In this document: positions 1 through 6,441 of the stretch, in pieces
Position numbering within the stretch: position 1 is the first letter of the stretch
Layout: every line of letters starts with the position of its first letter
Origin: JAAZFE01 sp034005635
GTDB taxonomy: Bacteria; Verrucomicrobiota; Kiritimatiellia; CAIQIC01; Lenti-01
Direction of reading: 5' to 3'
Length of the DNA: 13,904 nucleotides
Assembly (NCBI GenBank): GCA_034005635.1
Contig: JAVEUJ010000059.1
Coordinates: 1-13,904, forward strand
Program-made: the position numbers and the translations under genes
Notes under the pieces: model-generated
What the model saw: the letters and a program-made list of their open reading frames with translations, nothing else
Told to the model about the DNA's origin: nothing
Database searches by the model: none

Positions 1-164
1 CCGATCTCCCCCCATCTTCCCCCCATCTATGAAATTTGTACTACAATCCCGTAACACTGTGTTTTTAAAACGTGTTTCTCATGTTGCCATCTCCATAACT
101 CACTTTTTAGCAGGATGTTACAGGATTAGAAATGAAGAAGGACAGCGGGGGAAAACGTGGCTCT

Positions 165-250
165 CGTAGCGTGGACCTCCCGGTCCGCGCATCTTCCAGT
201 TCTGTTGTACGATTTTTTCTGCTCGGCGCGGACCAGAGGTCCACGCTACG
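165..250. repeat. Long imperfect inverted repeat (possible MITE/REP-like element)
   Basis: The left arm (165-190) and right arm (226-250) are inverted copies. A 9-bp block (GGTCCGCGC / GCGCGGACC) and a 14-bp block (CGTAGCGTGGACCT / AGGTCCACGCTACG) match exactly, separated by a 3-versus-2-nt difference in the middle. The 35-nt loop contains a T6 run. The two arms could form a stable cruciform or RNA hairpin. I see no flanking target-site duplication and no coding capacity. A dispersed repeat family is the likeliest explanation, which a genome search would settle. Confidence 0.75.
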
Positions 251-473
251 GGGAGCCCCTCCCCTATCCGTGGTGGATATTCGGCTGTTCGCCCCTTTCC
301 CAATCAGGCGCGCCCAGCGGGCGCACCTAACAGGAAAGCCGTCTCCCGTCTCCTCTCCCCTTTTCGCGCTTTTCGTGGTTTTTCTTCTCCGTTATTCTTT
401 CCTGAGTTCATGAGTTCAAATTCATTCCCCGCCTCTTCTCCCTTCCTTCCCCCATTCGTGTCCATCAGTGTTC

Positions 474-533
474 ATCCGTGGTTAAATTATCTTCTTTGGT
501 TGCGGCTATGCCGCGCTGTGTAATCCGTGGTTA
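474..533. repeat. ATCCGTGGTTA direct-repeat pair around a GCGGC hairpin
   Basis: The 11-mer ATCCGTGGTTA occurs exactly at 474-484 and again at 523-533, 49 bp apart. Between them lies a small perfect hairpin, GCGGC (502-506), loop TAT, GCCGC (510-514). The lead-in (about 455-473, 'ttcgtgtccatcagtgttc') belongs to a phrase I recall being dispersed through intergenic DNA of PVC-group genomes. The repeat itself is visible; its family membership is from memory. Confidence 0.55.
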
Positions 534-564
534 GTCTGTTCCGCTGTTTTTACTGTTCCAACTC

Positions 565-625
565 TTCCATGGTGTGGAAAACTATTTTCCATGCCATGGA
601 AAATCCGGGGTAGACTTTTCCATGC
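565..625. promoter_or_regulatory. TGGAAAA palindromes upstream of the sigma-factor gene (candidate operator)
   Basis: Positions 565-581 and 585-601 are 17-nt inverted copies with two mismatches. The core is a perfect palindrome, TGGAAAA (575-581), CTA, TTTTCCA (585-591). The 10-mer TTTTCCATGC occurs at 585-594 and again at 616-625, 31 bp apart, close to three helical turns. The second copy overlaps the proposed -35 box. This arrangement suits binding of a dimeric regulator, but a dispersed repeat or RNA hairpin is an alternative. A related palindrome lies upstream of the TonB receptor at 12947-12967. Confidence 0.45.
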
Positions 626-645
626 TGCGGATAAAGGGATACAAT
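617..645 (+). promoter_or_regulatory. Putative housekeeping (sigma70-type) promoter
   Basis: TTTCCA (617-622, four of six matches to TTGACA) and TACAAT (640-645, five of six matches to TATAAT) are separated by 17 bp. Transcription would begin near 652 and leave a leader of only about 22 nt before the ATG at 674. That leader has no purine-rich Shine-Dalgarno sequence. The -35 hexamer lies inside the TTTTCCATGC repeat, so a protein bound there would compete with RNA polymerase. Confidence 0.45.
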
Positions 646-673
646 AAAACTGCCCCCTCATCCGTTTGTTGTC

Positions 674-1288
674 ATGAAAGCCGAAATCCATTTGAACCCA
701 CCAACGGACACCCCTGATGCACACTACCTGGCAGCCTGGCGACGCGGCGACGCAGAAGCTCTTGGCCAACTGGTCGAGAAATATAAGCGCCCGCTCTTTG
801 CCTTCCTCATCCGCTTTGCCGACGACCCCGGCCAAGCCGACGACTGGTTCCAGGAAACCTGGGTCCGGGCCATTCAGCACATGAATGTATTTCGCCAACA
901 GAATCTACTCGGCTGGCTCTTCCGTATTGCCCACAACCTGATCATTGACCACGCCCGACGCCGAAAGCCCGACTACTCCCTCGACGCCCCCCTGGCTGAT
1001 AGCGGCACTTCCTTCGGCGATACGCTTCCTGCTCCCGCTCTCTCCCCCGCCATCGAAGCCGCCGGACGCGATATCGGCCAGCAGATCGAGGCCGCTGCCA
1101 ATCGTCTGCCACTCGAGCAGCGCGAGGTTTTCTGGCTACGCATGGCCGCCGGCTTGCCATTCCGCGAAATCGCCCGCATCCAGAACACCTCGATCAATAC
1201 CGCGCTGGCCCGCATGTCCTATGCCCTCGACAAACTCCGCGTCGCCCTCGGCCCCGCCTACCACGAATTGAAGGAGATCGGATCATGA
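674..1288 (+). CDS. RNA polymerase sigma factor, ECF (sigma-70 family)
   Basis: This 204-residue protein has the two-domain layout of extracytoplasmic-function sigma factors, which redirect RNA polymerase to a small regulon. Region 2 spans about residues 33-98 and includes a GQADDWFQETWVRAI core-binding/-10 stretch and an NLLGWLFRIAHNLIIDHARRRK segment. An Ala/Pro/Asp-rich linker (about 100-135) leads to region 4 (about 138-192), with an LPLEQREVFWLR start and a helix-turn-helix around FREIARIQNTSINTALARMS. The DDWFQE sequence replaces the commoner DDLVQE/DDLxQ. The start has no clear Shine-Dalgarno. The stop overlaps the next gene's start (ATGA), indicating tight co-expression with a putative anti-sigma partner. 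The family is certain; regulon and ECF subgroup are unknown. Confidence 0.93.
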   Translation: MKAEIHLNPPTDTPDAHYLAAWRRGDAEALGQLVEKYKRPLFAFLIRFADDPGQADDWFQETWVRAIQHMNVFRQQNLLGWLFRIAHNLIIDHARRRKPDYSLDAPLADSGTSFGDTLPAPALSPAIEAAGRDIGQQIEAAANRLPLEQREVFWLRMAAGLPFREIARIQNTSINTALARMSYALDKLRVALGPAYHELKEIGS

Positions 1289-1755
1289 CCCCCCGCCAAC
1301 TCGAACGCTATCTGCTATTGGAACAATCCGGTGAACTGTCCGAGCGCCAGCGCCGCATCCTCGACACTGAACTCGCCCGGTCCCCCGCCGCCCGCGATCT
1401 GCGCCACGAACTCTGCGGACTCGCCGCAGCACTGCCCGAGCCGATCACGGCCCCCGCCCCTGACGCAGCGGCGAACATCGCCGCCCGCCTGGTGCAGACG
1501 GCCGCCCCCGCCCCCCACTTCCGCCCGCTGACTAAAACCATTCTGGCGGCGGCGGCCGCCCTCGCTCTCTTCGTCAGCGTCCAGTCTTTCCGCGCCTACC
1601 GCCTCCCCGGCCCCGCTACCACCCAACTGGCCCGCAGCGATGCCACCGCCACCGCCGACCGCGAGTGGACCGACCCGCTCGAAGAAGAATTTGCGGAGCT
1701 CGAAAGCCTGCTTTTCGCTATCTCTGAGAATCCATTTGAATTTGCCGAATTGTAA
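1285..1755 (+). CDS. Putative anti-sigma factor, single-pass membrane protein
   Basis: The 156-residue product overlaps the sigma gene by 4 nt (ATGA) and has its own strong Shine-Dalgarno, AAGGAG at 1271-1276, 8 nt before the ATG. The N-terminal half (1-75) is helical and charged. One hydrophobic segment (about 84-100, TILAAAAALALFVSVQ) could cross the inner membrane. The tail (about 126-156) is strongly acidic (DPLEEEFAELE) and would be periplasmic. This order (cytoplasmic helices, one membrane span, outer tail) and the position directly after an ECF sigma gene are what an anti-sigma factor shows. The zinc-binding HxxxCxxC motif of many anti-sigma domains is absent, with only one cysteine (Cys44). 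The role is therefore inferred from context and topology, not from a recognised domain. Confidence 0.65.
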   Translation: MTPRQLERYLLLEQSGELSERQRRILDTELARSPAARDLRHELCGLAAALPEPITAPAPDAAANIAARLVQTAAPAPHFRPLTKTILAAAAALALFVSVQSFRAYRLPGPATTQLARSDATATADREWTDPLEEEFAELESLLFAISENPFEFAEL

Positions 1756-1784
1756 AACCAACCACCCCGAAAGGACCCCGACCC

Positions 1785-2369
1785 ATGAAAAAGACCCTGA
1801 TCCTAATCGCCATCGCCGCCCTGGCGGCTGGCACCGCCTATGCCCAACCGGGCCAAGGCCGCGGCCCCATGCGCGGCGACCGCGCCGCTGGAGACTGCGA
1901 CCTTTCCGGCCCCGGCCCTCGCGCCGACAAAGCCATGCGCGCCCCCAACCGCGAGATGCGCGGTGGCCCCGTGTCGGAAGAAATGCGGACGGAGATGCGC
2001 GCTGAACATCAGGCTATCCGCGACCTCGCCGGTGCTGCCCGCGTCGAAACCGACGAAGCCCAAAAGGCCCAACTCGTCGATCAGCTCCGCGCCAAGCTTG
2101 GTGCCGTCGCCGACCGCATGCAGGCCCACCAGAAGGAACGGCTGGCCCAAGCGGAGGAACGCCTGACCTCCCTCAAGGACCGCATCGCTAACACCGATGC
2201 CAACCGCGACACCCTGATCGAGGAACAGATCCAGCGCCTCCTCTCCGGCGAACGCCCGGGACGCCCCGCCGCCTTCGACGACTTCCCCTATGCCAAGGGC
2301 GGACGCCGCGGCCACACCCCACCCGCACCCGAGCTTGACGAGGACACACCGCCGCCAGCCGCGGAATAA
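1785..2369 (+). CDS. Secreted helical (coiled-coil) periplasmic protein
   Basis: A clear Sec signal peptide (residues 1-20, MKKTL, hydrophobic core, ATAYA-like ending GTAYA|Q) leads a 194-residue protein. A Gly/Pro/Arg-rich stretch (21-60) is followed by a long charged helix (about 65-153) rich in Glu, Arg, Gln and Leu, with heptad-like spacing. The Pro/acid-rich tail ends PPPAAE. The build (short, exported, helical, Arg/Met-rich) recalls Spy/CpxP-like periplasmic chaperones or sensors, but I do not see a definite LTxxQ motif. The Shine-Dalgarno AAGGA (1771-1775) is well placed and the gene lies 29 nt after the putative anti-sigma gene, before a terminator. A target or sensor component of the sigma circuit is the natural inference; its exact function is unknown. 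Confidence 0.75.
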   Translation: MKKTLILIAIAALAAGTAYAQPGQGRGPMRGDRAAGDCDLSGPGPRADKAMRAPNREMRGGPVSEEMRTEMRAEHQAIRDLAGAARVETDEAQKAQLVDQLRAKLGAVADRMQAHQKERLAQAEERLTSLKDRIANTDANRDTLIEEQIQRLLSGERPGRPAAFDDFPYAKGGRRGHTPPAPELDEDTPPPAAE

Positions 2370-2386
2370 TCCCCGCACATTAACCA

Positions 2387-2413
2387 GGCCCCGCCACCCG
2401 GCGGGGCCTTTTT
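2387..2413 (+). terminator. Rho-independent terminator of the sigma-factor operon
   Basis: A perfect 9-bp G+C-rich stem, GGCCCCGCC (2387-2395) with GGCGGGGCC (2400-2408), closes an ACCC tetraloop. Five T residues (2409-2413) follow immediately. It lies 17 nt after the stop of the secreted-protein gene and ends the three-gene operon. Confidence 0.93.
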
Positions 2414-2477
2414 CATCCCCACTTCACCCAATCTCCTTGTCTACCTCCCGACCGCGGACTTCGGACCTCTCTTCACT

Positions 2478-2517
2478 TGGAAATTGAATATTGAACATTG
2501 GATATTGGATATTGAAT
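2478..2517. repeat. Tandem heptamer repeat, five ATTGRAY units
   Basis: Five contiguous 7-bp units fill 2483-2517: ATTGAAT, ATTGAAC, ATTGGAT, ATTGGAT, ATTGAAT. A partial unit (ttggaa) precedes them. Read in reverse it gives the Ile-Ser-Asn-rich pseudo-peptides that clutter annotations of environmental PVC and Omnitrophota genomes (recalled, not searched). It is intergenic, after a terminator and before the next operon, and is not coding. Confidence 0.8.
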
Positions 2518-2628
2518 CCGCCTCCTACTCCCCCGTATCCCCCTCGCTCTCCCCCCATTTTCCCTTTCGACTAGCATTGAGCCCAAGCATGGCATAGTCT
2601 TTAGCGTGATAGACATGGTTAGCTTTTC

Positions 2629-2635
2629 CGGAGGG
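2629..2635 (+). promoter_or_regulatory. Shine-Dalgarno that fixes the start of the AsmA-like gene
   Basis: CGGAGGG lies 6 nt before the ATG at 2642. It supports that start over an in-frame ATG at 2606, which would add 12 residues in front of an otherwise normal membrane anchor. Confidence 0.8.
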
Positions 2636-2641
2636 CATATA

Positions 2642-3577
2642 ATGAAAACAGCAATCAAGATTTTGGTCGGTATTCTGGTGGTGGTCGCCATTCTGCTGGT
2701 CGCAGCGGAGCTCGGCATGGACAAGGTTCTCCTGAAAGGCTTCAACACGACCGCCCCAAAGATGCTGGGTGTGCCCGCCACACTCGAAAATGCTTCGCTC
2801 TCCATCCTGCGTGGCACAGCCGGACTCGAAGGTCTCCATATCGGCAATCCCGACGGATTCAAGACTGACGGTATTTTCGATCTCGCGTCAGTGGCCATCG
2901 AATTGGATAACACCTCGCTGCTCACCGATACCATTGTCATTAAGTCCATCGCCATCGACGGCTTGGTGTTGACCTATGAACGGGGCCTGCTGAATAGCAA
3001 CCTCGGTGCCCTTATCGACCAACTCTCTGGCGATAAAGATAAACAAGATGGCGACGCTCCCGAAAAAGAAAAGCCAGCAGAAAAGGAAAAACCTGATGCC
3101 AGCGCAGACAAGCCCGGCAAAAAAGTCGTCATTGAAAAGCTGACCATAACGGGCAGTAAGATGAATGTTTCCCTTACGGGTGCGGCGGCATTGACTGGCG
3201 GGGGTGTCATCCCCATTCCCCTGCCGCCCATTACCCTGACCGATCTGGGCAAAGAAAAGGATGGCATCACCGTCGTGGAAGCCATCCAGAACGTGCTCAA
3301 AGCCATTCTCGGCACAGCCGGTAGTGCCATCTCGGGCGCAGGCGATTTGTTAGGCAGCGGCGCTAAAGCCCTCGGTGACGGCGCCTGGGCCGTCGGTGAA
3401 GGCGCGGTCGGCGCTGGTCAAGCTGTCGTGGGCGGCACCGTGGACGCCGGCAAGGCGGTCGTGGGTGGCACCGTCGATGCGGGCAAAGCGGTAGTCGGCG
3501 GGGCCGCCAATGCGGGCAAAGCGGTGGTTGGGGGAGTTGGCGACGCATTGAAGAGCGTGAATCCGTTCAAAAAGTGA
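2642..3577 (+). CDS. AsmA-like membrane-anchored protein with C-terminal 11-residue repeats
   Basis: The 311-residue product has an N-terminal membrane anchor (about residues 5-23, IKILVGILVVVAILLVAA). A region follows (about 40-120) that resembles the start of AsmA/DUF748-type envelope proteins: TLENASLSILRGTAGLEGLHIGNPDGF, then strands ending VIKSIAIDGLVLTYE. A charged Lys/Glu/Asp linker (about 130-160) and another short beta region (VVIEKLTITGSKMNVSL) come next. The C terminus (250-304) holds five 11-residue units of the type AVVGGTVDAGK, which could form a glycine-rich amphipathic helix. AsmA-like proteins act in phospholipid traffic and outer-membrane assembly, but this one is short and the assignment rests on the N-terminal pattern. 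The start is chosen from the strong Shine-Dalgarno at 2629-2635. Its stop overlaps the next gene (GTGA). Confidence 0.7.
   Translation: MKTAIKILVGILVVVAILLVAAELGMDKVLLKGFNTTAPKMLGVPATLENASLSILRGTAGLEGLHIGNPDGFKTDGIFDLASVAIELDNTSLLTDTIVIKSIAIDGLVLTYERGLLNSNLGALIDQLSGDKDKQDGDAPEKEKPAEKEKPDASADKPGKKVVIEKLTITGSKMNVSLTGAAALTGGGVIPIPLPPITLTDLGKEKDGITVVEAIQNVLKAILGTAGSAISGAGDLLGSGAKALGDGAWAVGEGAVGAGQAVVGGTVDAGKAVVGGTVDAGKAVVGGAANAGKAVVGGVGDALKSVNPFKK
3389..3553 (+). repeat. Five in-frame 33-bp repeats (11-residue hendecads)
   Basis: Within the AsmA-like gene, five consecutive 33-bp units encode AVGEGAVGAGQ, AVVGGTVDAGK, AVVGGTVDAGK, AVVGGAANAGK and AVVGGVGDALK. Units two and three are identical in protein. 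The DNA has diverged in third positions, so the copies look maintained by selection on the protein rather than freshly amplified. Confidence 0.88.
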
Positions 3578-4281
3578 TTTCTCCGGCGGTCGCTTCCAAT
3601 CCCCGGCGGCGATGGCTGGCACCCATCACCGCTATTTTCTGCACCGTGCTGGTGGTGTCCAACATCACCGCCATCAAACCACTGAGTCTTCCCGGCCTGC
3701 CATTCGTTTTGATGGATGGGGGAAATTTACTCTTCCCCATTTCCTACATCTTTGGGGATGTCCTTGTTGAGGTTTACGGCTATGCGCAATCACGGCGCAT
3801 TATCTGGCTGGGATTCGCGCTGAATCTGTTTGCCGCCGCGACCTTCACCCTCGTCGCCCTCCTGCCCCCGGCTCCCGGCTGGGACATGCAGGAAGCGTTT
3901 GCCGCGATTCTCCTCCAAACCCCGCGCGTGGTTCTTGGCAGCCTGGCCGCCTTCTGGTGCGGGTCCTTCCTCAATGCCTTCGTCATGGCCAAACTCAAAA
4001 TCCGCACTCGCGGCCGCCATCTATGGCTGCGCACCATTGGCAGCACGATCGTCGGCCAGGCGATCGATTCCACCCTCTTCACTTTTCTGGCTTTTGCCGG
4101 CGTCTGGCCGCTGGCCCTCGTCCTCAAGATTTCCCTCTGGAATTTCGTGCTCAAAACCACCTACGAAGTCTTGGCTACTCCCCTGACCTATGTCATCGTC
4201 CGGCGTCTCAAACACGCCGAATCTTCGGACCCGTACGACACCCACACTGATTTTTCACCCTTTCGCCTAGGAGACACCTGA
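3574..4281 (+). CDS. yhhQ: Queuosine-precursor transporter, YhhQ/VUT family
   Basis: The 235-residue polytopic membrane protein matches the YhhQ (VUT, formerly DUF165) family, which imports preQ0/preQ1-type precursors of the tRNA wobble base queuosine. Diagnostic stretches include VVSNITAIKP near the start, ISYIFGDVLVEVYGYAQSRRIIWLGF around residues 50-75, and later LRTIGSTIVGQAIDSTLFTFLAF and KTTYEVLATPLTYVIVRRLK. About six hydrophobic segments are visible. The start is a GTG that overlaps the stop of the previous gene (GTGA) without a good Shine-Dalgarno, so translation is probably coupled. The RluA-family gene begins 1 nt after its stop. No queuosine biosynthesis gene lies in the window, so whether the cell salvages or makes the precursor cannot be told from here. 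Confidence 0.9.
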   Translation: MISPAVASNPRRRWLAPITAIFCTVLVVSNITAIKPLSLPGLPFVLMDGGNLLFPISYIFGDVLVEVYGYAQSRRIIWLGFALNLFAAATFTLVALLPPAPGWDMQEAFAAILLQTPRVVLGSLAAFWCGSFLNAFVMAKLKIRTRGRHLWLRTIGSTIVGQAIDSTLFTFLAFAGVWPLALVLKISLWNFVLKTTYEVLATPLTYVIVRRLKHAESSDPYDTHTDFSPFRLGDT

Positions 4282-4282
4282 T

Positions 4283-5149
4283 ATGAAGCGCCCCACAAAA
4301 AAAGCCCCTGGCTTGCACTGCCTGCCACCCGTCCGCCGCAATGGCACGTTCCTGCTGGATCACCTCGCCGACCACCTCGGACTCTCGCGCCGTGCCGCCA
4401 AAACTCTGCTCGACGAACGGATGGCATTCGTCAATGGGCGTCGCATCTGGATGGCTAAACACCTGCTGCAAACCCGCGACGTGGTGGAGGTCCTGCCCGA
4501 TGCCATAGTCCCCAAAAAGACGGCCGCCAAAAATCCGGTGCCCCTTTTGATCGACGACCCGGCTTTTGTGGTCGTCGACAAGCCGCCGCGCCTGCTCGCC
4601 ACCGGCGAAAGGTCCCTCGAAGTCCGACTGCGGGATCAACTGGGCCTGCCCACGTTGCGCGCGGTGCACCGCCTCGACAAAGACACTTCCGGCTGCCTGC
4701 TCTTTGCCAAAAACGACGACGCCCGCCGGGCTCTGGTCGCCCAATTTGAAAAAGGGACCGTTGTTAAAATCTACCATGCGCTGGTAGCTGGCAATCTGCC
4801 AGCCAAGGAAATGGATATCCGCACGCGAGTGGACAACCTCCCCGCCGTCAGCCACGCCCGCCAGGTTTCGGCACAAATTAAACCCCCGCGCTGCGCGCAT
4901 GTCATCGTGTCAATCGACACTGGACGCACCCATCAAATTCGCATCCACCTCAACCACATCGGCGATCCCATTCTGGGCGACCGCCAGTATTTTTCCCCTC
5001 TGTCCGCCGCATTTCCCGAAGTGCCCCGCCAAATGCTCCATGCCTACGAACTGCGCTTCCAGCATCCTGTCAGCGGCAAGCCCCTCACGGCCATCGCCCC
5101 CTTGCCCAAGGACTTTCGCGAATGGATGCGGAACCTGCGCCTGACCTGA
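4283..5149 (+). CDS. RluA-family pseudouridine synthase
   Basis: The 288-residue enzyme converts uridine to pseudouridine in rRNA or tRNA. An N-terminal S4-like RNA-binding domain (about 20-71, LLDHLADHLGLSRRAAKTLL to QTRDVVEVLP) precedes the catalytic domain. That domain has the family signature HRLDKDTSG (129-137), with Asp132 as the catalytic aspartate, and GRTHQIRIHL-HIGDPILGD (214-233), both intact. The Shine-Dalgarno AGGAG (4269-4273) lies 9 nt before the ATG, and the gene directly follows the queuosine-precursor transporter, so the two RNA-modification genes are co-transcribed. RluA, RluC and RluD share these motifs, and I cannot say which uridine is modified. No convincing terminator follows. 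Confidence 0.92.
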   Translation: MKRPTKKAPGLHCLPPVRRNGTFLLDHLADHLGLSRRAAKTLLDERMAFVNGRRIWMAKHLLQTRDVVEVLPDAIVPKKTAAKNPVPLLIDDPAFVVVDKPPRLLATGERSLEVRLRDQLGLPTLRAVHRLDKDTSGCLLFAKNDDARRALVAQFEKGTVVKIYHALVAGNLPAKEMDIRTRVDNLPAVSHARQVSAQIKPPRCAHVIVSIDTGRTHQIRIHLNHIGDPILGDRQYFSPLSAAFPEVPRQMLHAYELRFQHPVSGKPLTAIAPLPKDFREWMRNLRLT

Positions 5150-5266
5150 AAACTCCTACCCCTGCCACCCAAAGCAGGTTCAGATGGTTGTACCCATATC
5201 TCGATTCTCAACACCAACGGCATAGAAATCCAGTTTTGGATAGAGCGAAGTTGCCCCAAACCGCCC

Positions 5267-5779
5267 TCAGGGCTCATCCTGCGCAACCGGCTCGAACCGC
5301 AACGCTGCAGAATTGATGCAATAGCGCAGCCCCGTCGGCGGTGGTCCATCCTTGAATACGTGGCCCAGGTGCGCATCGCAACGCGCACATAGTACTTCCG
5401 TGCGCACCATCCCCAGGCTGCGATCAGAATGCTCCACAATGTGATCATCCTTCACCGGCTGGACATAGCTTGGCCAGCCCGTCCCCGATTCGAACTTATG
5501 GTCCGATGAAAATAACGGCAAGTCGCAGCACACACAGAAATAGGTCCCCGGCTCGTCATTGGCGTAGAAGGCGCCTGAGCACGCCCGCTCGGTCCCCCGC
5601 TGGCGGGTCACTCGGTACTGTTCTGGTGTCAGGAGGGCTCGCCATTCAGCATCGCTCTTCACTACTTTTTCCATCTGGTGTGCCTCCGGGTTTTCTGCCT
5701 TCAGGGTCCCAATTGCTCCGGCCAGCGCGACAAGAGCCAGCGCGGCCCATCCGGTTGATCGTCTCATGAAGTGGGTCAT
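5267..5779 (-). CDS. msrB: Peptide-methionine (R)-S-oxide reductase MsrB, exported
   Basis: MsrB reduces methionine-R-sulfoxide in oxidised proteins. The 170-residue protein has the full domain from about residue 41: structural zinc cysteines CVCC (Cys82/Cys85) and CARC (Cys131/Cys134), FESGTGWPSY (96-105), and RYCINSAALRF with catalytic Cys154. The residue in GTGWPS is Thr where some MsrBs carry the recycling Cys. Cys67 (ERACSG) is the likely replacement, as in a known subgroup. The N terminus (FMRRSTGWAALALVALAGAIGTLKA) is a signal peptide with a plausible cleavage before Glu29, so the enzyme should act in the periplasm. The start could be the ATG at 5779 or at 5767; a GGAGG (5796-5800) lies rather far from both. 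It is the last gene of the minus-strand cluster. Confidence 0.93.
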   Translation of the reverse strand: MTHFMRRSTGWAALALVALAGAIGTLKAENPEAHQMEKVVKSDAEWRALLTPEQYRVTRQRGTERACSGAFYANDEPGTYFCVCCDLPLFSSDHKFESGTGWPSYVQPVKDDHIVEHSDRSLGMVRTEVLCARCDAHLGHVFKDGPPPTGLRYCINSAALRFEPVAQDEP

Positions 5780-5826
5780 GCCCCAATCTACCCCACCTCC
5801 CCTGAATATCCACTCAGACCCCGGAA

Positions 5827-6435
5827 TCAGACCCGGCGAACAGAAAGCCGCCCAATGGATTTCTCGCCGATGTAGTAGCGCTCAAAATCCGTCTGTTCAT
5901 CCTCGGGCGGAATGTACGGCTCCACTGGAACAAAGCGCGAGTCAGCCTCGAAAATAGCAGATAGTTGCTCAAAATAGGGCGCATGATCGGTCGCCACGTG
6001 TACCACGCCGCCTGCCACCAGTGTGCGCTGCAGGGCATCGAGAAATAAGGAATTAAATAACCGGTAGCCCTCGTGGCGGGCCTTGGGCCAGGGGTCAGGA
6101 AAATAAATATAGTAGGTCGAGACCGCTGCGGTCGGCAGCAGATAGGCAACCGCATAGTAGGCCTCGATGCGCATCAAGCGAATGTTGTCCAACGTGAGCC
6201 GCCGCGCGCGGTTGTCCACCTTGCGAATGCGGCGGAGCATGCGGTCGATGCCCAGATGGTTAACCTCCGGATGCTTGGCGGCATGGGCCAGCAGGAAACG
6301 CCCCTTCCCGCAGCCTAAATCCACGACCAACGGCTGCGACGGCTGCGTAAATGCTGCGCACACAGGCACGGGGCCGAGCCATTCATCCGGCGTTTGCGGT
6401 TCAATGCGCAGCGTGTGGTTCAGCATGCCGGGCAC
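5827..6435 (-). CDS. trmB: tRNA (guanine-N7-)-methyltransferase TrmB
   Basis: TrmB uses S-adenosylmethionine to methylate guanine 46 in the tRNA variable loop. The 202-residue protein shows the SAM-binding motif VVDLGCGKGRFLLAHA (37-52), the following GIDR (62-65), the family signature YFPDPWPKARH (111-121) and VHVATDH (145-151). Family members usually read FPDPWPKKRH, so one Lys is Ala here. The frame opens with GTG at 6435, 6 nt after the upstream FAH-family gene stops; the ATG at 6426 is an equally possible start. Neither has a clear Shine-Dalgarno, which suggests translational coupling. Confidence 0.94.
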   Translation of the reverse strand: MPGMLNHTLRIEPQTPDEWLGPVPVCAAFTQPSQPLVVDLGCGKGRFLLAHAAKHPEVNHLGIDRMLRRIRKVDNRARRLTLDNIRLMRIEAYYAVAYLLPTAAVSTYYIYFPDPWPKARHEGYRLFNSLFLDALQRTLVAGGVVHVATDHAPYFEQLSAIFEADSRFVPVEPYIPPEDEQTDFERYYIGEKSIGRLSVRRV

Positions 6436-6441
6436 AGGGGA

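Larger units (their letters stand above)
1..673. other. Gene-free, repeat-rich intergenic region
   Basis: I see no credible gene here. The open frames across it are short, low in complexity and run through repeats. The stretch opens with two C-rich 'atct(t)cccccc' units (about 4-29) and carries a long inverted repeat (165-250). Next come short 'ttcggctgttcg' and 'ttttcgtggttttt' phrases (about 276-390) that reappear in related form at 13076-13136. It then holds an ATCCGTGGTTA direct-repeat pair (474-533) and a TGGAAAA palindrome region just before the sigma-factor gene. Any gene ending upstream lies outside the window. Confidence 0.75.

Noticed and set aside
132..413. 93-codon plus-strand open frame in the 5' intergenic region
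   Set aside because: It runs through the 165-250 inverted repeat and other repeat phrases, has no Shine-Dalgarno and no recognisable protein features.
4208..4900. 230-codon minus-strand open frame opposite the pseudouridine synthase
   Set aside because: It lies antisense to a gene with intact catalytic motifs in a G+C-rich region, where long antisense frames are expected.
5161..5178. Possible terminator between the convergent rluA-type and msrB genes (CCTGC / GCAGG)
   Set aside because: The stem is only 5 bp and no T-tract follows on either strand.
5488..5500. 'gattcgaac' resembling a tRNA T-arm
   Set aside because: It lies inside the conserved FESGTGWPSY codons of msrB and no cloverleaf surrounds it.
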